Assembly: GCF_001956045.1 (NCBI RefSeq)
Contig: NZ_MRTH01000002.1
Span: 248,001 to 312,000 of the forward strand
Direction: 5' to 3'
Length of the DNA stretch: 64,000 nt
Origin: Paenibacillus sp. FSL H7-0331
GTDB lineage: Bacteria; Bacillota; Bacilli; Paenibacillales; NBRC-103111
Part shown: piece by piece, positions 17,016 through 25,497 of the stretch
How the letters are laid out: each line of letters opens with the position of its first letter
Position numbering within the stretch: position 1 is the first letter of the stretch
Made by a program: the position numbers and the translations under genes
Notes under the pieces: generated by a model
The model's database searches: none
What the model saw: only the letters and a program-made list of their open reading frames with translations
What the model was told of the DNA's origin: nothing

Positions 17016-18111
17016 AACCGAAACGATACAGCAGCAGCCGGGTCTGGATCGCGGTATTCCCAAATGGGTGTTCCTCCAACTGCTCGAGTCCTGCAACCTG
17101 AGATGTAAAATGTGCTTTGAGTGGGGAGATAATGGCGCTTATAAAGAAAAACCGGAATTGAAGAAGCTGGATCTGGCAGTAGTCAAAAAAATTATTGAGG
17201 ATTGCAGTCCGGCTAGACCCTATTATGAGCTATACGGCGGTGAGCCGTTAATTTACCCATGGATCGACGAAGTCTTGGAATCGATTAAGTACCATCATAG
17301 CAGCGTGCATTTTCCGACGAATGGCACCCTGCTGGAGCGTCACGCGGAAATGCTGGTTGAACATGCACCTGAACGGGTATGGGTCTCACTGGATGGTCCG
17401 GAGGAAATTAATGATGCACAGCGGGGAGAGGGCGTATTCCAGAAAGCGATGAAGGGTATCCGTAAGCTGTACGAGGTGCGTGAAAGCAAAGGCTCGATCT
17501 ATCCAAAAATCGGGATCAGCACAGCGGTAACACCGATTAATCATCAGCACCTGGAACGTTTTTATTTCCAAAGCCTTGATATGTCAATGATTGACTGCAT
17601 CAGTGTAGAGCTTCAGCAGTACGTCACGCAGGAGCGCTATGAGCATTACGCCACGGTGCTTAAAGAGCAGTTCGATGTCCCTTCAGCACCTATTGCCAGA
17701 GGTTTTATCAGCAGTCCTGCGCACTTCAGCAGTATTGATGCCAAGGATTTGGCCAGACAGCTCAAGCTGATCGAGAAGTTTTGCAAGGACAGCGGCCGTT
17801 ATTTCAATGCTTACCCCAAGGTCATAAGCGAAGACAATATTCGCCATTATTTTAATGCCAAATGGGAGCAGGTTACCAATATGAAAAAACGCTGCGTATT
17901 TCCCTGGATCAGCACGGAAATCAATGCCAGAGGCGGCGTAACCTCCTGCCATAATTTTTATGATCTGACGCTCGGCAACGTTAATGAACAAGGTTTATTG
18001 GATATTTGGAATGGTCCCAAATATAAGGAATACCGCGAATATTTGAAAAAGCAGCTTTTTTCCATATGCCCGGGCTGCTGTCTGTATTACAACGAAAAAC
18101 CGAGCCATTAA
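17005..18111 (+). CDS. Radical SAM/SPASM enzyme 1
   Basis: 368 residues with the [4Fe-4S] triad Cys30-x3-Cys34-x2-Cys37 (CNLRCKMC), the GGEP motif (YGGEPLIYP) and a C-terminal SPASM-type Cys region (CVFPW..., VTSCHNFYDLTLGNVNEQ, ICPGCC). AGGGAGG precedes the ATG by 8 bases. SPASM enzymes modify peptides or sugars/cyclitols (for example BtrN oxidises an aminocyclitol in butirosin synthesis). No RiPP precursor gene or recognition element is seen next to it, so a small-molecule or carrier-bound substrate is as likely as a peptide. A second, divergent radical SAM follows. Confidence 0.88.
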   Translation: MLIKTETIQQQPGLDRGIPKWVFLQLLESCNLRCKMCFEWGDNGAYKEKPELKKLDLAVVKKIIEDCSPARPYYELYGGEPLIYPWIDEVLESIKYHHSSVHFPTNGTLLERHAEMLVEHAPERVWVSLDGPEEINDAQRGEGVFQKAMKGIRKLYEVRESKGSIYPKIGISTAVTPINHQHLERFYFQSLDMSMIDCISVELQQYVTQERYEHYATVLKEQFDVPSAPIARGFISSPAHFSSIDAKDLARQLKLIEKFCKDSGRYFNAYPKVISEDNIRHYFNAKWEQVTNMKKRCVFPWISTEINARGGVTSCHNFYDLTLGNVNEQGLLDIWNGPKYKEYREYLKKQLFSICPGCCLYYNEKPSH

Positions 18112-18134
18112 TTCATTATCTGGAGGGATGGACG

Positions 18135-19328
18135 ATGCAGCCAAAAACGAGAACGAAGATGGATCAAAAGTCTTTTGAAATTCTCAAACGCACGATCCGT
18201 AATATCGCAGTTCCAATCCGTGAGAAGGCTCATAATCCCAAATACAAAACAGTGCTGCCCGAGTTTGTGGCGATCAAGCTGACCAATCGTTGCAATTTAC
18301 GCTGCAAGCATTGCTATCAATGGAACGAATCAGGCTATCATCACCATATGGATACCGCAGAGCAGAACCTGGATATCGATATCAAAATCATCAAGCAGCT
18401 GCTCGATGATACCAAGGCATTACAATCGAGACTGTATTTGTGGGGCGGTGAGCCCATGTTCCATCATCGATTTGCCGAAATCCTCGATCTGCTGAAAGAA
18501 GATGCACGAGAAACGACGATTTGTACCAACGGACTGTTGACCGAGAAATTTATCGATTCGATCAATGAGATATCCGAGAATTTGGAGCTGCTCATTGCAT
18601 TGGAGGGCTTTGAAGCTGATCATGATTTGATCCGTGGCAAGGGCTCGTTCAAGAAAACGATGGAAACGATAGATTTGCTGCTGGAGATGCGGGAAAAGGG
18701 GTTATTCAATGGGCGAATTTCCGTTCATAGTGTTATTAATAACGCTAATATTTATTATTTGTATGATCTGATGGAAAGCTTTGAAGCCAAAGGGATTGAC
18801 CTCGTGCTGCTTACTTTCCCGTGGTATATCTCGAATGAAACCTCAGTGAAAATGGACAATTATTTTAGCGATCACTTTGACTGGCTTCGTCCTCTGGATG
18901 AGCATCAGCGCAACAGCTGGCACGCCTTCAAGTATAAAATCGATACCAAGCATCTGGACCCCTTGATGGAGCAGTTGAACAAAATGAATGAACGTGTGTG
19001 GGAAACACGGCTGCGTTATCAGCCAGGATTGGAATTTGATGAAATCAAAGCCTTCGTCACTGGGGACGAGATGACAAGCCGCTGTGCAACAGACTGCCTG
19101 GCACTGGCTACGAGAATTGATGTAACCCCGAACGGCAACATCTCCGCCTGCAAGTTTTTCTCCGAGTTTTCCGTAGGCAATTTGCATGAACAAAGCTTGA
19201 CGGAAATATGGAATTCGGAGGCCTACGACAAAATACGTGAAACGATCAATAGTGGGGGACTTACACCAGCTTGCTCCAAATGCAATGTATTGTATTTACA
19301 TGGAGTCTCCTCGTTAAAGCATATTTAA
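18135..19328 (+). CDS. Radical SAM/SPASM enzyme 2
   Basis: 397 residues from the ATG at 18135, chosen for GGAGGG 7 bases upstream. The cluster motif is CNLRCKHC (Cys53/57/60), GGEP is present (LWGGEPMFHH), and the C-terminus has SPASM Cys residues (RCATDC, ISACKFFSEFSVGNLHEQS, ACSKC). It is only distantly like the preceding radical SAM enzyme. The two are probably sequential tailoring steps. Reaction and substrate unknown. Confidence 0.88.
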   Translation: MQPKTRTKMDQKSFEILKRTIRNIAVPIREKAHNPKYKTVLPEFVAIKLTNRCNLRCKHCYQWNESGYHHHMDTAEQNLDIDIKIIKQLLDDTKALQSRLYLWGGEPMFHHRFAEILDLLKEDARETTICTNGLLTEKFIDSINEISENLELLIALEGFEADHDLIRGKGSFKKTMETIDLLLEMREKGLFNGRISVHSVINNANIYYLYDLMESFEAKGIDLVLLTFPWYISNETSVKMDNYFSDHFDWLRPLDEHQRNSWHAFKYKIDTKHLDPLMEQLNKMNERVWETRLRYQPGLEFDEIKAFVTGDEMTSRCATDCLALATRIDVTPNGNISACKFFSEFSVGNLHEQSLTEIWNSEAYDKIRETINSGGLTPACSKCNVLYLHGVSSLKHI

Positions 19329-19407
19329 TTTATGTTGATAATAATTAATGAGATTAATTTAAAAATCTCTTCCTACGGGGAGTACTCACCAAGCTAAAGG
19401 AGACCTG

Positions 19408-20415
19408 ATGATGATTATTGAAGTGAACGGGCTGTCCAAATCATTCAGCTATTACAATAAGGAATTGGGCTTGAAAAGCTCGTTCAGCAACCTGTTTCGG
19501 AGAGAAAAGCTGATCAAGGATGCCGTTTCCAATATTTCGTTCGGAATCGAAGAAGGCGAGGTTGTCGGTTTTCTCGGACCTAATGGAGCGGGCAAGACAA
19601 CTACACTGAAAATGCTTTCTGGTATTTTGTATCCGGGCGGTGGTAATGCAACTGTACTTGGGTATACGCCTTGGGAGCGCAAAAATGATTTTAAACGGCA
19701 GTTTTCGATTGTTATGGGTCAGAAAAACCAGCTGTGGTGGGATTTGCCAGCCAACGAATCTCTTTATTTGAACAAATGCATTTATGAAGTGGATGACAAG
19801 CAATACAACGACACATTGGGCGAGCTTTCGGAGCTGCTCGATGTTCAGCATTTGTTAAAGGTGCAGGTACGCAGATTGTCACTCGGTGAACGCATGAAGA
19901 TGGAACTGATAGCTGCTCTGATTCACAAACCAAAGGTGCTGTTTCTTGATGAACCGACGATAGGTCTCGATATTTTGTCGCAGCGCAAGATCAGGGAGTT
20001 TTTCAAATATTACAATCAGGACCAGAAAACAACCATTTTACTGACCAGCCATTACATGAATGATATTGAGGATTTGTGCAAACGAACGATTATTATTAAC
20101 CACGGTAAAGTGATTTTTGATGGCAGCCTGAACGAAGTGAACAATATTCTCGGGCACAAAAAAATTATGAAGCTGGTGCTGTCCCATCCCGTTGATGCCC
20201 AAACGCTTCAGCAGGTCGGTAATGTGAAGGAGGTCAAGGACCTGCTCGTCACAATCGAGTTCGAAAAGCACGATATTAAGCGATTGTCACGCTGGGTGCT
20301 CGATCATCTGCCTGTTGTCGATTTTACTATTGAGGACATTCCGATTGAAGACGGTATTGCGATCCTGTATCAAAGAGGCGGTGAACAGCATGCTCATGCC
20401 GAGCAAATATCTTAA
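19408..20415 (+). CDS. ABC-2 exporter ATPase (COG4586 type)
   Basis: 335 residues. Walker A is GPNGAGKTT (about residues 58-66), the signature region RLSLGERMKMEL, Walker B LFLDEPTIGLD and the switch His SHYMND. The early segment (YYNKELGLKSSFSNLFRRE) is typical of the uncharacterised COG4586 ATPases that pair with COG4587 and COG3694 permeases; both follow here. AAGGAG precedes the ATG. A 79-base gap after the radical SAM gene holds a small hairpin (GAGATT/AATCTC) but no strong promoter. Likely exports the cluster product or places it in the membrane. Confidence 0.9.
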   Translation: MMIIEVNGLSKSFSYYNKELGLKSSFSNLFRREKLIKDAVSNISFGIEEGEVVGFLGPNGAGKTTTLKMLSGILYPGGGNATVLGYTPWERKNDFKRQFSIVMGQKNQLWWDLPANESLYLNKCIYEVDDKQYNDTLGELSELLDVQHLLKVQVRRLSLGERMKMELIAALIHKPKVLFLDEPTIGLDILSQRKIREFFKYYNQDQKTTILLTSHYMNDIEDLCKRTIIINHGKVIFDGSLNEVNNILGHKKIMKLVLSHPVDAQTLQQVGNVKEVKDLLVTIEFEKHDIKRLSRWVLDHLPVVDFTIEDIPIEDGIAILYQRGGEQHAHAEQIS

Positions 20416-21199
20416 GAGCTTTTCGCTCGGTGTTCAAAAGGTTCTGGAATACCGCACAAACTTTTTCCTGAGCCTGTTCAGTTGCATATTCCCGATTATT
20501 ATTCAATTTTTCTTTTGGAAAGCGGTGTTCGCAAGCTCTAATCAATCGATGGTGTTCGGTTATTCCTACAATCAGTTGATTGCTTACTCTATTCTTGCGA
20601 TATTGATGACCAAGCTGATCGGGACTGGCTTTCAGTTCGAAATTGCGCGGGATATCAAGGATGGCGGCTTGAACAAATATTTGATTAAGCCCATTGGCTA
20701 TTTTGCTTATCGGATCTGCTGCTTTCTGGGCGAGAAATCGATTGAAATGCTGGCGATCTTATCGATTTCGATGGTGGTGGTATGGGTATTGAATTTGTGG
20801 CTCGGGTTCCCGGTCCACAGTCAGCAGGTACTGCTGTTCTTCTGCGTGGTACCCTTTTCGCTGCTGCTGAATTTTTTTATTTATTACAGTCTGAGTGCGA
20901 TAGCGTTCTGGTTTATCGAATCCAACGGAGCGTTCAAAACCTTCGGGTTGCTGGCTACGATTGCGAGCGGAGGACTATTTCCGCTTGATGTGTACAGTCC
21001 GGGCATGCAAAAGATATTGCTGATGCTGCCATTCAATTATGTGGTGTATTTTCCGATTCAACTGCTGAGCGGCAAGCTTTCCATGGAGCAGATCGGTCAA
21101 GGGTTGGTCATGCAGATCATGTGGATCACTGTATTTGCACTGTTATCGAGTATTCTGTGGAACACTGGAATGAAAAAGTATGTTGCCGTAGGAGGGTAG
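20390..21199 (+). CDS. ABC-2 permease (COG4587 type)
   Basis: 269 residues from the ATG at 20390, which sits inside the end of the ATPase gene behind GAGGCGGTG; the frame is open further upstream but without a ribosome site. Six predicted membrane helices, beginning with FFLSLFSCIFPIIIQFFFW, and the characteristic amphipathic segment FEIARDIKDGGLNKYLIKP. Partner of the ATPase and of the second permease immediately downstream. Confidence 0.87.
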   Translation: MLMPSKYLKSFSLGVQKVLEYRTNFFLSLFSCIFPIIIQFFFWKAVFASSNQSMVFGYSYNQLIAYSILAILMTKLIGTGFQFEIARDIKDGGLNKYLIKPIGYFAYRICCFLGEKSIEMLAILSISMVVVWVLNLWLGFPVHSQQVLLFFCVVPFSLLLNFFIYYSLSAIAFWFIESNGAFKTFGLLATIASGGLFPLDVYSPGMQKILLMLPFNYVVYFPIQLLSGKLSMEQIGQGLVMQIMWITVFALLSSILWNTGMKKYVAVGG

Positions 21200-21208
21200 A
21201 CCTGACTC

Positions 21209-22009
21209 ATGAAAATGTTGAAAAAATACGGGTACATCTACCTGATTTTCGTAAAAAATTGCTTTATTGCACAGATGGAATATCGGATCAATTTCCTGTT
21301 CGCCAATACGATCGAGATTGCTTATTTGTGTATCAAGCTGATTTATGTGCTGGTTGCGTTCCGGGTAGGCGTCGTCATTAATGGGTACACCCCGGACGCG
21401 CTGCTGATGTATGTAGGCTCATTTACGATGATGACCGGGTTCTACTGCTTATTCTTTTATTCCAATTTTATGATGCTGAGCAACCATATTCGCGACGGTA
21501 CGCTGGATATGCTGATCACCAAGCCGGTCTCGCTGCAATTCATTGCTACGCTGCGAAGAATCGATTTCGGGTACTCGTTTACAAATGTGGTGGCCGGCAT
21601 AGCGATGATCGTGATCGGCTGGAGCCGAATGGGGATTCCGGTAACGCCTGTTAAGGTGTTCGGGTTTATCGCTTTTATATTCGTGGGTGTGGTGCTCAAA
21701 TACGCGATTTTCCTGATTCCCTCACTGATTTCGTTCTGGACGGTCAATACCAACGCGGTTAATCAGATGTCGACGGCCATTTGGGATATGAATCATGTAC
21801 CGATGAACATCTACGGACGTTCGATCCAACAGGCGGGGATGTTCCTGTTTCCGGTGTTTATCATCACCAACTTTTCACCCTTGTATGCCATGGATAAGCT
21901 GGATATCTCCTATATGGTTTGGTTTATCGCGGCTCCGATTGTGTTTTTGTTCATTTCCCGTAAGCTCTGGAACGTGGCCATTCGTAGTTATACCAGTGCA
22001 AGCGGTTAA
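21209..22009 (+). CDS. ABC-2 permease (COG3694 type)
   Basis: 266 residues with six predicted membrane helices and the family segment LSNHIRDGTLDMLITKPVS, paralogous to the equivalent IKDGGLNKYLIKP in the preceding permease. It starts 9 bases after that gene. ATPase plus two unlike permeases makes a complete heterotrimeric-type exporter of unknown substrate. Confidence 0.88.
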   Translation: MKMLKKYGYIYLIFVKNCFIAQMEYRINFLFANTIEIAYLCIKLIYVLVAFRVGVVINGYTPDALLMYVGSFTMMTGFYCLFFYSNFMMLSNHIRDGTLDMLITKPVSLQFIATLRRIDFGYSFTNVVAGIAMIVIGWSRMGIPVTPVKVFGFIAFIFVGVVLKYAIFLIPSLISFWTVNTNAVNQMSTAIWDMNHVPMNIYGRSIQQAGMFLFPVFIITNFSPLYAMDKLDISYMVWFIAAPIVFLFISRKLWNVAIRSYTSASG

Positions 22010-22049
22010 TGTCCGATTTATCTGATAGAAGAAGCGGGGTGGACCCATA

Positions 22050-22859
22050 ATGACCAAAATCGTATTATTCGCAGGTGGCCTGGGTACCCGATTGGGGGAA
22101 GAAACCGTGCTTAAGCCCAAGCCGATGGTAGAGATCGGGGGTTTGCCGATTTTATGCCACATCATGCAGGGGTATGCAGCTTATGGATTCAAGGAATTTA
22201 TCGTCGCACTAGGCTACAAGGCTGAGGTGATCAAGCAGTATTTTTTGAATTATGTGTATTTGCAAAATGATTTTTCGATCCATATGTCCAGCTCTGCCGT
22301 TGAGGTCAGCAAGCGACCGGAAAGAGATTGGATTGTTCACCTCGTGGATACTGGACTTCACAGCATGACGGGTGGACGCTTGTATCGGTTAAGGGATCAG
22401 TTGAACAAGGAGACCTTTATGGTGACGTACGGTGATGGCGTGAGTGATGTGGATATGACGCGTCTGATGGATTTCCACCGTTCGCATGGCAGACTGGCAA
22501 CCTTGACACTGGTACGGCCGCGAGCGCGATTTGGTACCGTTGATCTGCAGGGAGATCAGGTCGTGCGCTTTAAGGAAAAGCTGGATACAGAGAGCTGGAT
22601 TAATGGCGGTTTTTTTGTATTTGAGCCGGGTGTGCTTGATTATTTGAGCAGCGATGAAGAAGTGCTGGAGAGCGATGTGTTGACTCGCTTGGCTGAAGAT
22701 GGGCAATTGATGGCTTATCGGCATACCGGCTTCTGGGAGTGCATGGACACGATGAGAGATAAACAGCATTTGGAAAGCTTGTGGGCTTCCGGTAATGTGC
22801 CTTGGAAAACCAGTCGTATAGCTGGAGATCAGAATGCTGAAAAGGAGCGGTGCCTTTGA
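22050..22859 (+). CDS. Sugar-1-phosphate nucleotidyltransferase, RfbF-like (glucose-1-phosphate cytidylyltransferase)
   Basis: 269 residues, the family's usual length. The N-terminal signature FAGGLGTRLGEET...KPKPMVEIGG is close to RfbF glucose-1-phosphate cytidylyltransferase, and VTYGDGVSDVDM and NGGFFVFEPGVLD match the same family. RfbF makes CDP-glucose, whereas the two following enzymes belong to families that use UDP sugars, so the nucleotide used here is uncertain. GC-rich GGGGTGG precedes the ATG. The stop overlaps the next start. Confidence 0.88.
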   Translation: MTKIVLFAGGLGTRLGEETVLKPKPMVEIGGLPILCHIMQGYAAYGFKEFIVALGYKAEVIKQYFLNYVYLQNDFSIHMSSSAVEVSKRPERDWIVHLVDTGLHSMTGGRLYRLRDQLNKETFMVTYGDGVSDVDMTRLMDFHRSHGRLATLTLVRPRARFGTVDLQGDQVVRFKEKLDTESWINGGFFVFEPGVLDYLSSDEEVLESDVLTRLAEDGQLMAYRHTGFWECMDTMRDKQHLESLWASGNVPWKTSRIAGDQNAEKERCL

Positions 22860-23953
22860 TGACCGGAAACGATATTATGCTTGAGGATCTGGCTTATATA
22901 TTTGGGCAAACAGAGAAAGCGGGCCGATTTGCAGGGAAAACGATTGTGATCACCGGCTGCGGTGGATTTATCGGCTTTTATTTAACGCAGTACTTCGTCT
23001 ACTTGAAACAACAGGGAATCCAATATCGATCACTTATCCTGCTGGATACGTTCCGTTCGGGCAGACCATCATGGCTGGAGGAGCTTTCTCGTAATGAAGC
23101 CGATATCGAGGTATACAGCTTTGATATTGCCGTTGATAAGCTGGACTCGATACCTGCAGCACATCGGGCGGACTATGTCATTCATATGGCGTCTATCGCA
23201 TCTCCTACCTATTATCGCCAGTTTCCGATTGAAACGATTCATGCGAATGTGCTGGGATTGAACAATCTGTTGGAATTTTACCGGCATCGGCCACTGGACG
23301 GATTGTTATTTTTCTCCAGCAGTGAGGTGTATGGTGATCCTGTGCAGGAAAGCATTCCAACCGCGGAAACCTATCTGGGCAACGTGAGTTCACTCGGTCC
23401 GCGTGCCTGCTACGACGAGTCGAAGCGTATGGGTGAAACGTTGTGTTATGTGTATCATCAGACGTACCAGATGCCAATACGGATCGTCAGACCGTTCAAT
23501 AACTTCGGACCGGGTATGGCGGTTGGGGATAAAAGAGTACCTGCGGATTTCGCCCAGGCAGTGCTGTCACATGAGGATTTGGTGATCCATTCAGATGGGA
23601 CGCCTACCCGTACCTTTTGTTATATTGCTGATGCGATTGCCGGTTACATTAAGGTATTGACCTACGAACAATTCGACTGCTTCAATATCGGGATGGATCG
23701 ACCGGAAATTACGGTGCTGCAGCTGGCAAGCATTTTTCGCGAACAGGCGTTGGAGCTGTGGGGCTACTCAGGTGCAATCCGCTATCAGCCATCGGAGGAA
23801 AAGGATTATTTAACCGGCAATCCGTCACGCAGATGTCCCGATATATCCAAGGCGAGACAACTGCTTGGCTTTCAGCCTGGAATCGATGTCGAGCAGGGAG
23901 TAAGACGGTATTTGTCCTTTCTGGCCCAAGAAAGAGAAGAGGTTCATTCATGA
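22859..23953 (+). CDS. NAD-dependent sugar epimerase/dehydratase, UDP-glucuronate decarboxylase-like
   Basis: 364 residues from the ATG at 22859 (GTG 22850 and TTG 22856 are alternatives; AAGGAG is at 22842). Extended SDR: NAD loop TGCGGFIGF, SSSEVYGDP, catalytic Tyr185-x3-Lys189 in CYDESKRMGE, and RPFNNFGPGM. The CYDE.KR.GET stretch is most like UDP-xylose synthases (UXS). With the Ugd-like enzyme next door this would convert a nucleotide-glucuronate to a nucleotide-pentose. A 4,6-dehydratase-like role cannot be excluded. It overlaps the next gene by 4 bases (ATGA). Confidence 0.82.
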   Translation: MTGNDIMLEDLAYIFGQTEKAGRFAGKTIVITGCGGFIGFYLTQYFVYLKQQGIQYRSLILLDTFRSGRPSWLEELSRNEADIEVYSFDIAVDKLDSIPAAHRADYVIHMASIASPTYYRQFPIETIHANVLGLNNLLEFYRHRPLDGLLFFSSSEVYGDPVQESIPTAETYLGNVSSLGPRACYDESKRMGETLCYVYHQTYQMPIRIVRPFNNFGPGMAVGDKRVPADFAQAVLSHEDLVIHSDGTPTRTFCYIADAIAGYIKVLTYEQFDCFNIGMDRPEITVLQLASIFREQALELWGYSGAIRYQPSEEKDYLTGNPSRRCPDISKARQLLGFQPGIDVEQGVRRYLSFLAQEREEVHS

Positions 23954-25215
23954 TTGCGGTTATGGGCTTGGGATTTGTTGGACTTACGACGGGGTTGGGG
24001 CTGGCTCATCGTTCAGGTCAGCAAGTATTTGCTTATGATGCGGATGAGCGTAAGCGGGAGTTGTACAAGGGCAAGCGGATTTCTTTTCATGAGCCGCACC
24101 TTCAGGAACAGCTGGAGCGCTACGGCGGAGACCGATTTATCGTATGCGATACGCTGGCAGAGGCTGTAGCTCAAGCCGATACCATTTTTATATGTGTAGG
24201 AACGCCCAGTTCATTGAGTGGCGAAACCGATTTGGGTGATCTGCAGCGTGCTGTCAGTGCATATCTGGATGCCTTGGAGCAGCTATCGCAGCCCAAGCCT
24301 TACCCTGTTATCGTGATCAAATCGACTGTTCCAGCGTCCACGACAACGGATGTTGTCCAATTGCTTTTGGAAAATCGGGGCTACCGGATCGGGGTAAATA
24401 TAGGTTTGGCTCATAACCCGGAATTTCTGCGTGAGGGCTCGGCATGGAATGATTTTGTGCAACCTGATCGTATTATCATTGGAGAGGTTGATCCTATAGG
24501 AGCACAGCGGGTACGTGAGCTTTATGCGAATTTTGGAGTTCCCATCCATTGTGTATCCGCGCATACCGCCGAATTTGTCAAATATGCCTCTAATTCACTG
24601 CTGGCTACCATGATCAGCTTTGCTAACGAATTGTCGATGATCGCAGCCCGGGTTGGCCATATAGATATCACACAGGTGTTTCACCTGCTCCATGAAGACA
24701 AGAGATGGCAGGGACATCCCGCAAAAATGACAGACTACGTATTTCCTGGCTGCGGTTTTGGCGGTTATTGTTTGCCCAAGGACACGTTATCCTTATATGC
24801 ACATGCAGGCCATTACGGACATGAGGCTGTGATGCTGAAAGCGGTGCTGCAGGTCAATGAGGATATTAAAAGGCATATTGTCGAGCAAATTGCTGCGTCC
24901 GTCCAGCCTGAGGGTACGATTGGCATCCTTGGATTGTCGTTCAAACCGGAAAGCGATGATGTCCGAGGTGCGGTATCCAGAGATATTATTAGACTGCTGC
25001 TGGACCGCGGCTATAGTCGGATTGTAGCTTATGATCCAATGGCCATGGAAAATTTCCACAACGCCTACGAATTACCCATTATGTATGCGGACTCTGTAGA
25101 GGAGGTTGTGAATCGCAGCGAGGTACTTACTATTGTTACGGCATGGAGGGATTTTAAAGATAAGCAAAACCTGTATCAAGGCAAAAAGATCATCGATGGG
25201 CGGCATTATTTATAA
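23950..25215 (+). CDS. UDP-glucose/GDP-mannose 6-dehydrogenase family
   Basis: 421 residues from the ATG at 23950, overlapping the previous stop. NAD-binding GLGFVGLTTG, CVGTPSS, NPEFLREGSAWNDF, central ASNSLLATMISFANE and the catalytic Cys274 in GGYCLPKD are all present; GLSFKPESDD marks the C-terminal domain. It should oxidise a nucleotide-hexose at C6 to the uronic acid. Together with the preceding UXS-like decarboxylase this gives the two-step route from UDP-glucose to UDP-xylose. Confidence 0.92.
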   Translation: MIAVMGLGFVGLTTGLGLAHRSGQQVFAYDADERKRELYKGKRISFHEPHLQEQLERYGGDRFIVCDTLAEAVAQADTIFICVGTPSSLSGETDLGDLQRAVSAYLDALEQLSQPKPYPVIVIKSTVPASTTTDVVQLLLENRGYRIGVNIGLAHNPEFLREGSAWNDFVQPDRIIIGEVDPIGAQRVRELYANFGVPIHCVSAHTAEFVKYASNSLLATMISFANELSMIAARVGHIDITQVFHLLHEDKRWQGHPAKMTDYVFPGCGFGGYCLPKDTLSLYAHAGHYGHEAVMLKAVLQVNEDIKRHIVEQIAASVQPEGTIGILGLSFKPESDDVRGAVSRDIIRLLLDRGYSRIVAYDPMAMENFHNAYELPIMYADSVEEVVNRSEVLTIVTAWRDFKDKQNLYQGKKIIDGRHYL

Positions 25216-25275
25216 GAGAGGTGTTTAACCATAACCATACCAAGGACAACTCACGATACAGAGCTTCTGGATATA

Positions 25276-25497
25276 TTGGAGCGGGTGCTTAAGCAGGGGC
25301 GTGAAGTACTGGAATCGATTGGACCTGATGATGATTTGATCGAATACAATCTGAACTCGATCCTTGTCGTTGAATTGGTGGTCGAGCTGGAAATTGCATT
25401 TGGCATCGAAATTGATGATGATGATTTGTTAACTGAGAATGTATCCACGCTTCGCCGAATTCAGGAACTGGTCGGCAAATATCAACAAATCAAATGA
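25276..25497 (+). CDS. Acyl carrier protein 2 (start uncertain, possibly AUA at 25231)
   Basis: Discrete carrier with the phosphopantetheine site YNLNSILVVEL and acidic helix II/III (EIAFGIEIDDDDLL); Asn replaces the usual Asp before Ser. From TTG 25276 it has 73 residues with the Ser at 28, shorter at the N-terminus than the two other carriers (Ser37 and Ser42). The frame stays open to the previous stop, and the only good ribosome site (GAGAGGTG at 25216-25223) would serve an ATA codon at 25231, giving Ser43 and a normal length. No ATG, GTG or other TTG exists in that stretch. Its stop overlaps the monooxygenase gene (ATGA). Confidence 0.82.
   Translation: MERVLKQGREVLESIGPDDDLIEYNLNSILVVELVVELEIAFGIEIDDDDLLTENVSTLRRIQELVGKYQQIK

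Noticed and set aside
19329..19407. Short RiPP precursor gene between the radical SAM and ABC genes
   Set aside because: No start codon with ribosome site gives an ORF of useful length here.
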